Assembly (NCBI GenBank): GCA_944989445.1
Contig: CALYLW010000738.1
Coordinates: forward strand, 441,573 to 505,572
Direction: 5' to 3'
DNA length: 64,000 nucleotides
Origin: Ampullaceana balthica
Taxonomy: Eukaryota > Mollusca > Gastropoda > Lymnaeidae
In this document: positions 11,181 to 22,690 of the stretch, piece after piece
Layout of the letters: each line of letters starts with the position of its first letter
How positions within the stretch are numbered: position 1 is the first letter of the stretch
Notes under the pieces: model-generated
Database searches by the model: none
What the model was told of the DNA's origin: nothing
The model's input: only the letters and a program-made list of their open reading frames with translations
Program-made: the position numbers and the translations under genes

Positions 11181-12050
11181 GACTAAAATATTGCTTCCTT
11201 AATCAAACCACTGTTCTGGCTGGTACTTTGTGTCGGCACTTTGCTTTATACAAGTAGGTTTTAATTGAATTTTGGGAACGCGACCCCAAAAAGGATCGTC
11301 ATCACTGGTGTAGATGGACACAGGAGGAAGTTTCTTTGGCGTGTGCTCTTTTCAATCGGTGGCACCAAAATTGCGGAACAATCTTCCAAATTTTTTTTAA
11401 AGAATGTGAAAACAAAGAACAATTTAAGATAATAATGTGAAGATTTTTTTTGGATAGATTTTAAACATAAAGGCGCAACAAACATGGTAGTCTAGCAAGG
11501 TTAGTTTTAGTGCTATAGAATATATATGTTTAAACGTGCTCTTAAAGACCAATAATTACTGGTATCATGAATTATAATAAACTAGTTTGATCATTTTTAT
11601 TGTGTATGGGATAATCATCTATTTTACATAATGTAAAGTGAGTATAAGTATTACATGAAAGTAAAGGCTTGAGAAACACTGCGAATGTGTTCGAGTCATC
11701 AACGCTATAGTGCTTTAACATAGGTAACTTTATAAAATCGTATTTCAAACTTTGCTTTCTGACGTCTTTGAAAGGCTTCACTTTCGAGCACTGGCATTTG
11801 AGTTCCCCTTTAGACTCCATACTCCACATTTTGTTTTGAGGTTGAAAGCTTAGGGAAGAAGGACGAGACGAGAGCTTTTTTATTTAACTGCTGAAGTGAA
11901 ATACTCCGCACGCCTCGTTTCCCAGAATTTGGTGCGAAGCATTTACTCCCGGTTCAAAGCTGTAAAGTTGTATAAACGCAAAATGTGATTTGAAGTCAGC
12001 TTTTCCACTGATGCTGACCGCGATGTGTGTAAATGGCAGTTACACTAAAA
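11181..12050. other. Spacer, one unrecognised minus-strand frame
   Basis: The minus-strand frame 11572-11829 (85 codons) starts at an ATG and is lysine- and cysteine-containing, but matches nothing I know. No splice or codon-usage argument supports it as an exon. Confidence 0.3.
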
Positions 12051-12051
12051 C

Positions 12052-12505
12052 ACGGGGCTATGGTAATGACACTAGAAAGGAGGGGGGGGAGTTACAATAG
12101 AGAAAGGGGGCAAAAGGAATTACTCTAGAATGGGGGGGGGGCTACGTGTGGCTACACCTGAATTGGGGTGGGGGCTATTCAGACATGTGTGACTATGTGT
12201 GACGCGGGGGAGGGGGTGTTAAGAAACGTGAAGTCACATCATAAACGTGCAACTTTAAATAAAATTTCCACTTAAATATTTGATTGTTTCCAATTTATTT
12301 AATGACGTTTTACATGGCTTTACTTTTGTTACGATATTAGAGTGCAGCTTTACCCTAAATACACAGTTAAATAACCAAAAAAGTGATTTGAAACATTCTC
12401 ATTCTCATAAAGAAAATACGGCTAAGTTTTTGTAACGATGTGTGACGATGGGGAAGGGGTGAAAATCGGCCAAAATTGCGTGATGTCATCTATGGACCTC
12501 CCCAA
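12052..12505. mobile_element. Decayed MITE related to 16278-16710
   Basis: The right end GCGTGATGTCATCTATGGAC and the interior AACTTTAAATAAAATTTCCA, TTTAATGACGTTT and GTGTGACGATG blocks match, in inverted order, the MITE nested in the hAT at 16278-16710. The left end is degraded, so that boundary is approximate. The GTCCAT(A)-type terminus suggests the same broad group as the TAA-flanked MITE at 7249-7501. Confidence 0.6.
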
Positions 12506-12716
12506 TGGATTGCTTTGACTTTATTTTTTATTTTTTTTTGTCTTTCTTAAAGCTTCTATTTAATCTCGAGGAGGCGAATTTCTTACTTGCTTGACGTTGT
12601 ATAATCAAAGCTGCGCTATGTTACCATATCAATACAGCACACGCAGATGTTATTTGTTCAATCGTCTCATTCGTGTATCCTGGCTTATATCCATTACGTT
12701 GTGTGCTTGGGTTTTT

Positions 12717-12823
12717 GTGGATGGATGGATGGATGGATGGATGGATGGATGGATGGATGGATTGATGGATGGATGGATGGATGGATGGATGGATGGATGG
12801 ATTGATGGATGGATGGATGGAGT

Positions 12824-12856
<33 letters not shown>

Positions 12857-12898
12857 ATGGATGGATGGATGGATGGATGGATGGATGGATGGATGGAT
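12717..12898. repeat. (GGAT)n microsatellite
   Basis: About 45 tetranucleotide units with a few interruptions (GATTGATG, GAGTGATGGACG). Tetranucleotide phase keeps several frames open on both strands; these are not genes. Confidence 0.98.
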
Positions 12899-13278
12899 TT
12901 ATATATAGACTGATAGGTTGTTGTTTTTTAAACATGTAATGTCTATACTTGTGCGTGTATCTACATGCATGTGCTTAAAGATGTGATTTAATAGGTAACG
13001 TATAAGGCTGTTTCACAATCCCAAGGGGCTCATAATTAAGCTAACATCTATTTTCAATTATGTGATTTTGATACTTGATTAGCTTTATAGTTCACAATTC
13101 AAATTTCATTTCACTATTGATATCCTGATCAAACAGTGCGTAGAAAACGTTTGTAAAGAGAGGAAGTAAAGAAATATTTATCGAAGGCATGGGGGAGTCA
13201 GTAACTAGGAAGTTGGTAAAACATCTGCTTCCTAACGCCTGGATTATTTTTTTAAAAATTCGATTAATATCATGGGAT
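12899..13278. other. Spacer, nothing recognised
   Basis: AT-rich sequence up to the hAT target duplication; nothing recognised. Confidence 0.35.
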
Positions 13279-13386
13279 TACAGTTACAGTGGCGTAGCTA
13301 GAGGGGGGCGGTGGGGCGTCCACATTTAGGGGCGGCATTTTTGGGCATTTGAAAAGTGCAACCTATTCCGACAACCACCTTTTTTT

Positions 13387-14375
13387 AAATCCTTTATATT
13401 AACTCGTGGTGTCTGCGGCGGACCGACCTTGCTTGCTTGTCGCCAAAACTTTTGATCGATTTTTAACCCACTTGCTCGCAAGATAGCGAGCTGACATTTT
13501 GCAGGCAGTTTCGTACCGATGATAAAAACAATGTATCAAAATTTCAGATCGATCGCATGTACCGTAATTAAATTATTGATTTTTTAGATTATTTATTTAT
13601 TCCTATGTATCATGCTATTTTTTGAGATAGAGCGTCGCGGTGCGTATTATATTGAACAACCTTTCTGTCGCGCAATAAGGTGCGTATTTTATTGACAGCT
13701 CTTTTTATAAACATATTCCTGATCGGTGCGCATTATATTAAACATGTTTTACGACACAACTGCAATTTTGTATTTCTGGATGTTCTGGCGCTGCGTATTA
13801 TAATGAACATTCTTTTAAATTCTTCTCGTACATAAAGGATTTATAGTCAAAAACTTGGTTTTTTACGGGTTTTTCTTATTAAATCCTTTATATTAACTCG
13901 TGGTGTCTGCGGCGGACCGACCTTGCTTGCTTGTCGCCAAAACTTTTGATCGATTTTTAACCCACTTGCTCGCAAGATAGCGAGCTGAAATTTTGCAGGC
14001 AGTTTCGTACCAATGATAAAAACAATGTATCAAAATTTCAGATCGATCGCATGTACCGTAATTAAATTATTGATTTTTTAGATTATTTTATTTATTCCTA
14101 TGTATCATGCTATTTTTTGAGATAGAGCGTCGCGGTGCGTATTATATTGAACAACCTTTCTGTCGCGCAATAAGGTGCGTATTTTATTGACAGCTCTTTT
14201 TATAAACATATTCCTGATCGGTGCGCATTATATTAAACACGTTTTACGACACAACTGCAATTTTGTATTTCTGGATGGTCTGGCGCTGCGTATTATAATG
14301 AACATTCTTTTAATTACTTCTCGTACATAAAGGATTTATAGTCAAAAACTTGGTTTTTTACGGGTTTTTCTTATT
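13387..14375 (+). mobile_element. M1 repeat, tandem dimer (two 494-bp units)
   Basis: Two head-to-tail units start at 13387 and 13881 with the same AAATCCTTTATATTAACTCG. Each ends with TACATAAAGGATTTATAGTC, then TTTTTTACGGGTTTTTCTTATT. AAATCCTTTAT and ATAAAGGATTT form short inverted repeats. By eye the units differ at fewer than ten positions, so the dimer formed recently or the units are being homogenised. The interior carries TGCGTATTATATTGAAC-like motifs repeated about four times per unit. No coding capacity. Confidence 0.9.
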
Positions 14376-15039
14376 TCTTTTGAATGGGGAAAACCAAGGT
14401 GAAACAAAGTATTCGTAATTTCTAATCCTAATTAACGGATTTCCAGAACATTTGTTTGATTACATAGTGGATATGTGGATGTTATAAGTAACGCAAAACC
14501 GTTGAAAAATTTCAAATCACTCAAAAAAGGTATCGATTTGTCTAGAAAATTAAGCGGTACGATCAGATGACTCTTTTATAAGAAAAAGGCAAAAAAATAA
14601 AATATCACCGCTGGACCCACTAATGTGCTATTAATATCGCCACGATGGTTTTTGCGTAGAATTTCGACATTCGCAGAATGATGCACGAACAAGTACCTAC
14701 AATTCATGGTGGTTCAAATATTGTGTTTAACTTGAAAGTGGTAAATTATATAAAATATGGGTAATTTATATTACTGTTTGAGTTTTTCAGAAAATTATTG
14801 TAAGGTACGTTATTAAAAATTTAATTTATTTTGTTTTTGTTGCATTAAAGTAGCACAATCAATTTGTGTTTTTCATTAAAATACGGTTATTCATTAAAAA
14901 TATTACGCCTATCCAATTAAAGTAATGTGTAAATAATTTGAATTCTTCTATTTTATGGAAATTTATTAAGATTAATGGCAAGAATATGAAAATATTCCAA
15001 TTTGTCTGTTAATAAACAGCACAATAGGCATAAATAATT

Positions 15040-15843
15040 TCGAAAAAGATATACTTTTTAATTGACATCTGAAGAAGTAACTACTAAAAAAAGATATGAT
15101 GCTGAAATTTACTCAATTCAGTGCAATCTTTTTCTTTTCTATGTTATTCCAATTTATGGGAACCCGTCATTTTTTAAATTGATTCAAGCTGCAAACCCAT
15201 TGCATGGAACAAAAAGATGTGCTAATACAAAACGCTGTTATATCAGTCAAACAATTTGTGATGAGTTGGGTGTATCAACTGAACGCTGAGTTAGAAGGAG
15301 AAAACAAATATGAGTAGGGAAAATACAGAAGACGTGGTTCTATCTTTAGAACGAGAAATACAACAGAAATTTTTTTTTATCCATAGAGGGAATTATAACA
15401 GAAAATAAAAGAACGCTTTGATGAGTTGCGAGTCCTTGCAAGAAAATATTCGTTTATAATACCCTGTAACCTTTTAGATGAAGCATTTGAACATCAAATA
15501 AATTACTTTATTGACATTGATAAAGAACAGTTCAATACTGAAAGAAAAAGGATCCAGGTTTTTATGGCTGTACCTACACCACAAGAAGAGGTATTATGTT
15601 AGAAAAACGGTGGGAAAGGCCCCTTTGATATATTAAAATTTATTCAAAAGTAAGATTGGAAAATTCTGTACCCATTATTGAAATTTTGCTATGAATTTTT
15701 TCAACAATTGCTATCAGAGTCGCTAGTTGTGAAAGGGGCTTCTCCAAGGTGAAGTTAATAAAAATTATCTTCGTTCCACAATGAGCGATTTAAGACAACA
15801 AAATCTTGCAATATTGTCCTTAGAACAAGATATTACAAATTAA
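15040..15843 (+). pseudogene. hAT transposase remnant (ZMYM/TTF-like type)
   Basis: Broken coding sequence on the same strand as the element. The C-terminal hAT dimerisation region is recognisable at about 15722-15843: a SCERGFSKVKLIK segment, then after one frameshift NYLRSTMSDLRQQNLAILSL and EQDITN. Upstream, fragments such as KERFDELRVLARKYSFIIP and LLDEAFEHQINYFIDIDKEQ fit the linker before that domain. The frame at 15062-15289 is an earlier transposase segment that ends at a stop. Several stops and frameshifts make it non-functional. The DDE core and the N-terminal zinc finger are missing, probably removed by deletion and by the M1 insertion. The family match is from memory of hAT transposases; a profile search would settle the subfamily. 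Confidence 0.8.
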
Positions 15844-16277
15844 ATAATTTAAATTTTGATAGCATAATACATGATTTTTTTATTATGAAAGTTAGGAAAG
15901 TAAATGTATAAATATGATTACATACTAATGTATACAATTTCTTTGTTTGTAAAAAAAATATATATTTATAAATACAAATTTAAAAAATAGTAATTGTTAC
16001 TGTTTTTGAGTGTAAATTTGGAATATGTTTTGTCTCATTGGGGAAGGGGGGGGACCTGCGACCTCAGTAACTTTCTTGTGGCCTTTAAAAAATGTATAGT
16101 TTATTTTTATAAATGTGTATTTATAGGTATATCATCTTATGCGGCCTCTTTAATTACTGCTTACATAAATAGGGCATGCAATGGAAAACATGTTCCCCAC
16201 CTATACTTCGTTTCAATTACAATTATTTATTCATGTTTATTAATTTATAAAAAAGAACATCATATAATCGACTAATT

Positions 16278-16710
16278 AGCCGTCCATAAATGACGTCAAC
16301 CGATTTTGGCTGATTTTTCACCCCCTCCGCCCTCGTCACACGTCGTCACAAAAACGTAGACCCCTTCTTCAATATGACTTCATAAAGCTTTGACCCTACC
16401 CTCCCGCCCTACCATAAAAGCCTTATTTTCTATTTGAAAAATGAGCATGTTTCAAATCAATTTTTTTTTCATTTAAATATGTTTTTAGTGCAAGGCTGCA
16501 CTCTTAATATCGTAACACGCGTTTTACTTAAACGTCATTAAATAAAGTGTCAGTATTCAATATTTAAGTGGAAATTTTATTTAAAGTTGTGCGTTTTGTT
16601 GCGACATCACAATTATTAAACACACACACCCTCGTCACACATCGTCACAAGTGTATGACTCCTCTCCCCCCCCCCGGAGGTGCGTGACATCATTTACGGA
16701 CTGTTTCTAA
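16278..16710. mobile_element. MITE nested in hAT-1
   Basis: Ends GCCGTCCATAAATGACGTCA and TGACATCATTTACGGACTG are imperfect inverted repeats. The interior is repeated, inverted and diverged, at 12052-12505. Both termini share the CCGTCCATAAA motif with the TAA-flanked MITE at 7249-7501, so a PIF/Harbinger-type origin is likely. Exact target duplication is unclear. Confidence 0.7.
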
Positions 16711-16921
16711 AAAGGACGGCACATTGGAGACCGCCCCGGGCGGCAAATGCTCTAGCTACGTCACTGTACAGTTATATTAAAATAAGTAATATAAAGTGGG
16801 GCATTATGGGGATTTTGTCACTGACCATCACATGTGGTCTATTCTTTTTCTTGACATAATTCATACTACCTAATACTATAAGATACACACAAAAACTAAA
16901 CAATACAGCTATAAACATTTT

Positions 16922-17656
16922 AACTCACTGTACTAAGTGTACAGATAGGGAGAGAGCTGAAACTCACTGTACTAAGTGCACAGATAGGGATAGAGCTGAA
17001 ACTCACTGTACTAAGTGTACAGATAGGGAGAGAGCTGAAACTCACTATACTAAGTGTACAGATAGGGAGAGAGCTGAAACTCACTCTAATAATTGTACAG
17101 ATAGGGAGAGAGCTGAAACTCACTGTAATAAGTGTACAGATAGGGAGAGAGCTGAAACTCACTGTAATAAGTGTACAGATAGGGAGAGAGCTGAAACTCA
17201 CTCTAATAATTGTACAGATAGGGAGAGAGCTGAAACTCACTGTAATAAGTGTACAGATAGGGAGAGAGCTGAAACTCACTGTAATAAGTGTACAGATATG
17301 GATAGAGCTGAAACTCACTGTACTATGTGTACAGATAGGGATAGAGCTGAAACTCACTCTAATAAGTGTACAGATAGGGAGAGAGCTGAAACTCACTGTA
17401 CTAAGTGTACAGATAGGGATATAGCTGAAACTCACTGTATTAAGTGTACAGAGAGGGAGAGAGCTGAAACTCACTGTAATAAGTGTACAGATATGGATAG
17501 AGCTGAAACTCACTGTACTAAGTGTACAGATAGGGATAGAGCTGAAACTCACTGTATTAAGTGTACAGATAGGGAGAGAGCTGAAACTCACTGTACTAAG
17601 TGTACAGATAGGGATAGAGCTGAAACTCACTGTATTAAGTGTACAGATAGGGAGAG
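16922..17656. repeat. 39-bp tandem array
   Basis: About 19 copies of ACTCACTGTACTAAGTGTAC plus AGATAGGGAGAGAGCTGAA. Variation alternates at fixed positions (GTACTAAGTG/GTAATAAGTG/CTAATAATTG and GGGAGAG/GGGATAG), giving a patchy higher-order pattern. Because 39 is a multiple of three, a frame stays open for 247 codons on the minus strand and 134 on the plus strand; both are artefacts of the array. Confidence 0.97.
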
Positions 17657-17700
17657 ACAACATATTTTAAGGGGAAAAATTTTGTTTTATTTTTATTATT

Positions 17701-18248
17701 AAATCCTTTATATTTACTCGTGGCGTCTGCTTGATGCCTTGCTTGCTTGAATGCCGAAAAAACTTTGGATCGATATTTAACCCACTTTTTCGTAAGCTAG
17801 CGAGCTGAAATTTTGCAGGCAGACTCGTGCTGATGATAAAAATGATGTATCAAAATATCAGTTCGATCAAATATAATAAAATTTATGAATTTTTAGATTG
17901 TCTATATTTATCTCTATGTAGCATGTTGTTTTTTGTGCTAGAGTGTCGCGGTGCGTAATATATTGAACGACATTTTAATACTTTTCTGGTGCGTATTATA
18001 TTGACGATAATTTTTTTAAAAATATATTACCGATCTGTAAATGAAAATGCTATTAATTGCTAATCTGTCTCGTGTTGCGCACTATGTTAAACATGTTTTT
18101 ATAACACTTTTCCCATGATCAAATCATGCTGAATTTTAGCAGGCAGACTGTAGAAGTTTTTTTTACTATAAATCCTTTATATATTTTTCTTTTAGTTGTG
18201 TCTCGTATATAAAGGATTTATAATGATAAGCGTGGTTTTTTACGGGTT
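17701..18248 (+). mobile_element. M1 repeat, subfamily a, diverged
   Basis: Starts AAATCCTTTATATTTACTCG and ends TATAAAGGATTTATAATG with TTTTTTACGGG. Shares the GAGCTGAAATTTTGCAGGCA and GTGCGTATTATATTGA-like blocks with the dimer at 13387-14375 but with many substitutions. It abuts the 39-bp array without a gap of more than about 45 bp. Confidence 0.85.
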
Positions 18249-18904
18249 TTATTTTATTACTTATCTAGGACTTGAACCACTTATCTTTTGATTACAGTTA
18301 CAATCGAAGCTGACTCTACCCACCCCCGCCCCCCCCTGGAATTCAACTTTTAAAATAGGATCTTGCCTGATCAACATCAACCATTTCTTTATGGAAGAGG
18401 TTAGCCACAATTTTAATTTTACTGTTCTTAGGTAAATAGAAGGGGGAAAGGTCAACCTCATTACTAGTTATTTGAACAGTAAAGTGAGGCATTAAGCTTA
18501 AATATAGTTTAACTGTCTTGTGTCTCTGTTATGGATTCTTTGGTCGAGAGGTGAAATCGTAATAAAACATTTGTGTAAATAAATTATTTTTATTTTAAAG
18601 ACAAGCTTTTACCAAAATGGATTTTCCAGATGACTTAGAAACAATAGTATAACTACAAAATACGAGGTTCGAATGAAATTATGACTTACAGATTTTTTAA
18701 ATTTATACACATATCAGTATACTTAATTTTTATTGATTATTTTTTTTAATTCTTAAATATCACTTGTTACTTAAATAAACCATATTCTTTTTATGATCCG
18801 TTCTCTGGTCACACGGACCTTTTGGGATAATCATTTGGATTTGCTTAAATATATATTTTTTATTCATTATTTTCATAGTTTCCACCAAGACGTGGAGGTC
18901 TACT
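18249..18904. other. Spacer, nothing recognised
   Basis: No motif or repeat boundary recognised. Confidence 0.35.
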
Positions 18905-19624
18905 AATTTAGTTGTTGTTGAGCCTTCTCGTCCACGAGGTGCAACCACCGATCATCGTTGCGTCTGAGCTCCAGCTCCACCCCCCACACCCACAAGGGCT
19001 TAAAGGTTCCTCCAGGCATCCATTTCCTGGGCCAGCCTTTCTTCATCCCTTTCCTGGGCCAGCCTTTCTTCATCCCTTTCCTGGGCCAGCCTTTCTTCAT
19101 CCCTTTCCTGGGCCAGCCTTTCTTCATCCCTTTCCTGGGCCAGCCTTTCTTCATCCCTTTCCTGGGCCAACCTTTCTTCATCCCTTTCCTGGGCCAGCCT
19201 TTCTTCATCCCTTTCCTGGGCCAGCCTTTCTTCATCCCTTTCCTGGGCCAGCCTTTCTTCATCCCTTTCCTGGGCCAGCCTTTCTTCCAGTCAGGGTCTG
19301 TTTGGAGCCCAGTTTTCTAAGCTTATAGCCAATCCATCTCCACCGCTTCCCGGAGAATCTCTTCCTCAATTGGCTTCGGTTTTGTTCGCCGCCGCAGTTC
19401 CAGGTTCCTGATTTTGCGCGGTCACTGAGTCCTGAGAATCTTATCAGGATATTGTTGATAAAGGACTGAATTCTGGTCAAATTTGCGGCCGTTGTTCTCC
19501 GAGTCTCGGCTCCATATAGCGGGGTAGTCTTCACCATGGCATTCCATAATTTAATTTTTATATTGCTGCGTAGGCTTCTGTGGATAAAAACATCAGTGAG
19601 TTGTTGGAAGTAATTTAGTGGCAC
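18905..19624 (-). pseudogene. LINE reverse-transcriptase C-terminal relic containing a minisatellite
   Basis: On the minus strand from 19624, a frame carries the post-catalytic region of an endonuclease/reverse-transcriptase LINE. Visible motifs are VFIHRSLRSNIKIKLWNAMV, LYGAETRRTTAANLTRIQSF and KRWRWIGYKLRK. The expected KRKRGRP segment is deleted. In another frame the sequence resumes as EERLAQERDEERLAQERDE and so on, ending LAQEMDAWRNL followed by a stop. This last segment is the conserved LAQDR..WR motif (compare LARDRVEWRALTEALC at 8226-8533). The 27-bp repeats are thus duplications of codons for that motif. The relic ends near an ACAACAAC stretch. It is defective: no catalytic core, a frameshift and an internal deletion. 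Confidence 0.82.
19026..19288 (-). repeat. 27-bp minisatellite derived from LINE coding sequence
   Basis: Nearly ten copies of CCTGGGCCAGCCTTTCTTCA plus TCCCTTT (plus strand). On the minus strand the unit reads in frame as LAQERDEER. The array sits exactly at the conserved LAQ(D/E)R position of the LINE relic. Only one internal unit (19165-19171, CCAACCT) and the last unit show substitutions, so expansion is recent. Confidence 0.92.
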
Positions 19625-21199
19625 ATTTTAATTGTTTAAACGTCAAGTATACATATTGCCGTTTTTAAAAAAAATACGTTTAACGTTTTAAATGAATTTA
19701 TTACAATACTTATGTGTATCCATCAAACGCTGTAAAAATAAAAGTTTCTATGAAAACAAAACATCATTGCAGAGTCATTTTTGTATTATTTGTGTGGATA
19801 TCAGTTGTTCAACAAAGAATAAATTAAGTATCTAAAAAAAATTTACAGTAAAAATTGGTTTTCAAATTTGAAGGAATCATGTTACCACATTCTCTATAAG
19901 ACGAAATTCCATCAAATCCAAATTGGAAAATACCCCCCTCCCACATTTATAACTTTTGTTTTTACAAGAGCGCTTGACGACGCATATAAATCAGACACAC
20001 AATATTATTGCGTGAGTCTCCTAAGATGTTTTTATAAAACTGTGCACGTCACGTGTCGAAATTAAACCTTGTGTTTACAATGTGATCCTTTTATAGCAGG
20101 ATGAAAACTAATGGTAAAGAGAGAAATAAATGTGTAATGTAAGCAATTCATTCTATTCTTAAGTTACTTCTTAAATATATGGAAAAGCTTTAAAGATTGA
20201 AGTAAAACCATTTTTCGAATAATTATTTTGTAAACAAGGTTACTAGAAAATTGTGTTCAAGCAAAATTGCCATAAAATTTGTGGGAAGAATAAATGTGGT
20301 AACAAAAAGTCCGTAAAAAGATTTACAAGGTTAAGGGTTGGTCATTTAGACGGACTAGTTTATAAAATAAGAAAAAATTGATCGTAAAAGGTTTGTGTAG
20401 CGTCACAGGGGTAGTACAGTATTGTGAAAACGTTTTTGATTTTGTGACGCTGTTTTCTCCACCACTTACTGGGGCTGCTCCTTCATAGTGAAGCCTGTAC
20501 TGTAGAACATAATTTCCCAAGCCCTCAAACTCAGCTACGCAGTATCTGGTGATTGGCAATTGCGAAAATCTAGAAATCTGGGGGGGGGTTATTGGGAAAT
20601 ATCTTTTTGGAGTTTACCAGTGTGACGAAATACCGATCAGGTGACAAGCCGGGTTATGGTGGGTTTTTTCTTTTCTCTCCCAAGTGAGTCTCGTGTTGAC
20701 CAATGACGCCACGAGCTCAACATGAGTACCTCCGTCAACATTTATACAACTGGCATTTCGATGGCGCCAATTCGCTTACGCTGTGGTGTCGGGTGACGGT
20801 GAATGGAGGCCGAAATAAACAAACAAAACAAAATCAAGTGAGCCGCATTGTCATTTTCCTTTCACTTCCATGGACGGCAGATTTTCTTTAAAAATACCCC
20901 AAACCACCACCCCCAGCCCCACCCCCATGAGTTATTAGGTCCAATTTAATGTTACAGTTTCAGGAGAGTGTGCCAGAAACGTTGATTGGTTAAGATCGAT
21001 ATCGATCAGATGATCTGTGCCTGGCTGACCGTAACGACGATTGCTTAATGACGTGACCTACACCCCCCCACCCCTCGTCTTCCTTTCTTTGCTCGGTTTA
21101 TTTTTTTTCAGCAGGACCTTACAGGGCGGTTAGCAAGGTGCGGTGGGGGGTCGGGGCGGGTCAGGTGCAATAGGGTTGACGTGCTAAATGATATAACCA
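19625..21199. other. Spacer, nothing recognised
   Basis: Contains open frames at 19868-20065 (plus), 20323-20559 (minus) and 20703-20891 (plus) that match no family I know. A poly-G run lies at 20580-20588. Confidence 0.35.
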
Positions 21200-21335
21200 C
21201 AAGGATTGAAGGGTTGTAAAAGAGGACTCAAAGGGTTAACCGTTGTACGAGAGGTCCACAAGGGTTGAAGGGTTGTAAGAGAAGACCTCTAGGGTTGGCG
21301 GGTTGTACGACAGGTCCACAACCGTAGACTTGCCG
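21200..21335. repeat. Imperfect GGGTTGAAGGGTTGTAAGAG repeat
   Basis: Three to four degenerate copies of a roughly 45-bp unit containing GGGTTGAAGGGTTGTAAGAG and AGGTCCACAA. Confidence 0.6.
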
Positions 21336-21551
21336 GTTGAGGCTGAATCAAACCTGAATGCCATTCACCCGCCATTTCATTATTCGCGCTTCCATGAAAT
21401 ATGAACAACATTTGACATTATCACATCTCAATATTTGATGACGTCATTGATGTTTAGTAAGTGAATAACATGGCCAGTAGATCTATTACTTCGTCCACAG
21501 TGGCGCTACTATTTGGTCAAAATAAACCCGAATCAACTAGACTCCAAAACA

Positions 21552-22690
21552 ATAACTGCTCACCCCACCAACCAAACACCATCATAACTGCTCACCTTAC
21601 CAACCTAACACCATTATAACTGCTCACCCCACCAACCAAACACCATTATAACTGCTCACCTTACCAACCTAACACCATTATAACTGCTCACCTTACCAAC
21701 AAAACACATTTATAACTGCTCACTTCATCAACCAAACACCATTATAACTGCTCACCTCATCAACCAAATACTATTATAACTGCTCACCTTACCAACCTAA
21801 CACCATTATAACTGCTCACCTCATCAACCAAACACCATTATAACTGCTCACCTCATCAACCAAATACCATTATAACTGCTCACCTTACCAACCTAATACC
21901 ATTATAACTGCTCAACTCATCAACCTAACACCATCATAACTGCTCACCTCATCAACCAAACACCATCATAACTGCTCACCTCATCAACCAAACACCATCA
22001 TAACTGCTCACATCACCAACCTAACACCATTATAACTGCTCACTTCATCAACCAAACACCATTATAACTGCTCACCTCATCAACCAAACACCATCATAAC
22101 TGCTCACCTCACCAACCAAACACCACCGAAACTGCTCACCTCACCAACCAAACACCATCATAACTGCTCACCTCATCAACCAAATACACCATCATAACTG
22201 CTCACCTCACCAACCAAACACCATCATAACTGCTCACCTCATCAACCAAACAACATTATAACTGCTCACCTCATCAACCAAACACCATCATAACTGCTCA
22301 CCTCATCAACCAAACACCATCATAACTGCTCACCTCACCAACCAAACACCATCATAACTGCTCATTTCACCAACCTAACACCATCATAACTGCTCACCTC
22401 ATCAACCAAACACCATCATAACTGCTCACCTCATCAACCAAACACCACCATAACTGCTCACCTCACCAACCAAACACCATCATAACTGCTCACCTCATCA
22501 ACCAAACACCATCATAATTGCTCACCTCACCAACCAAACACCATTATAACTGCTCACCTCATCAACCAAACACCATCATAACTGCTCACCTAATCAACCA
22601 AACACCATCATAACTGCTCACCTCACCAACCAAACACCATAATAACTGCTCACCTCATCAACCAAACACCATCATAACTGCTCACCTCAG
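21552..22690. repeat. 32-bp tandem array
   Basis: About 35 copies of AACTGCTCACCTCATCAACC plus AAACACCATCAT. The left third prefers TTACCAACCTAACACCATTA variants and the right two thirds prefer TCATCAACCAAACACCATCA, so at least two unit types have spread within the array. One unit carries a 2-bp insertion (AAATACACCATC). Confidence 0.97.

Larger units (their letters stand above)
13287..16766 (+). mobile_element. hAT transposon (hAT-1), 3.5 kb, degenerate autonomous copy
   Basis: Terminal inverted repeats CAGTGGCGTAGCTAGAG (13287) and CTCTAGCTACGTCACTG (ending 16766) are flanked by a perfect 8-bp duplication TACAGTTA (13279-13286 and 16767-16774). The TIR sequence, the 8-bp duplication and the transposase remnant inside together define the hAT superfamily. 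Subterminal GGGGCGGCA and GGGCGGCAAATGC motifs recur at both ends, as in the hAT at 30002-32815. The element contains a head-to-tail M1 dimer near its left end, a broken transposase (15040-15843) and a nested MITE (16278-16710). Confidence 0.95.

Noticed and set aside
11572..11829. Minus-strand 85-codon frame as a host exon
   Set aside because: No homology that I recognise and no splice-site or conservation evidence available; left as unknown.
13387..14375. Direct repeats as LTRs of a small LTR retrotransposon
   Set aside because: The two copies are contiguous with no internal region, lack TG..CA ends, and the same unit occurs singly elsewhere.
16920..17702. Long open frames of 247 (minus) and 134 (plus) codons with 13-residue repeats, possible repeat protein
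   Set aside because: They lie wholly inside a 39-bp tandem array; a period divisible by three keeps frames open on both strands without selection.
21552..22690. Possible CRISPR array (32-bp units)
   Set aside because: Units are contiguous with no unique spacers, and the context is eukaryotic. The same holds for the 25-, 27-, 36- and 39-bp arrays.
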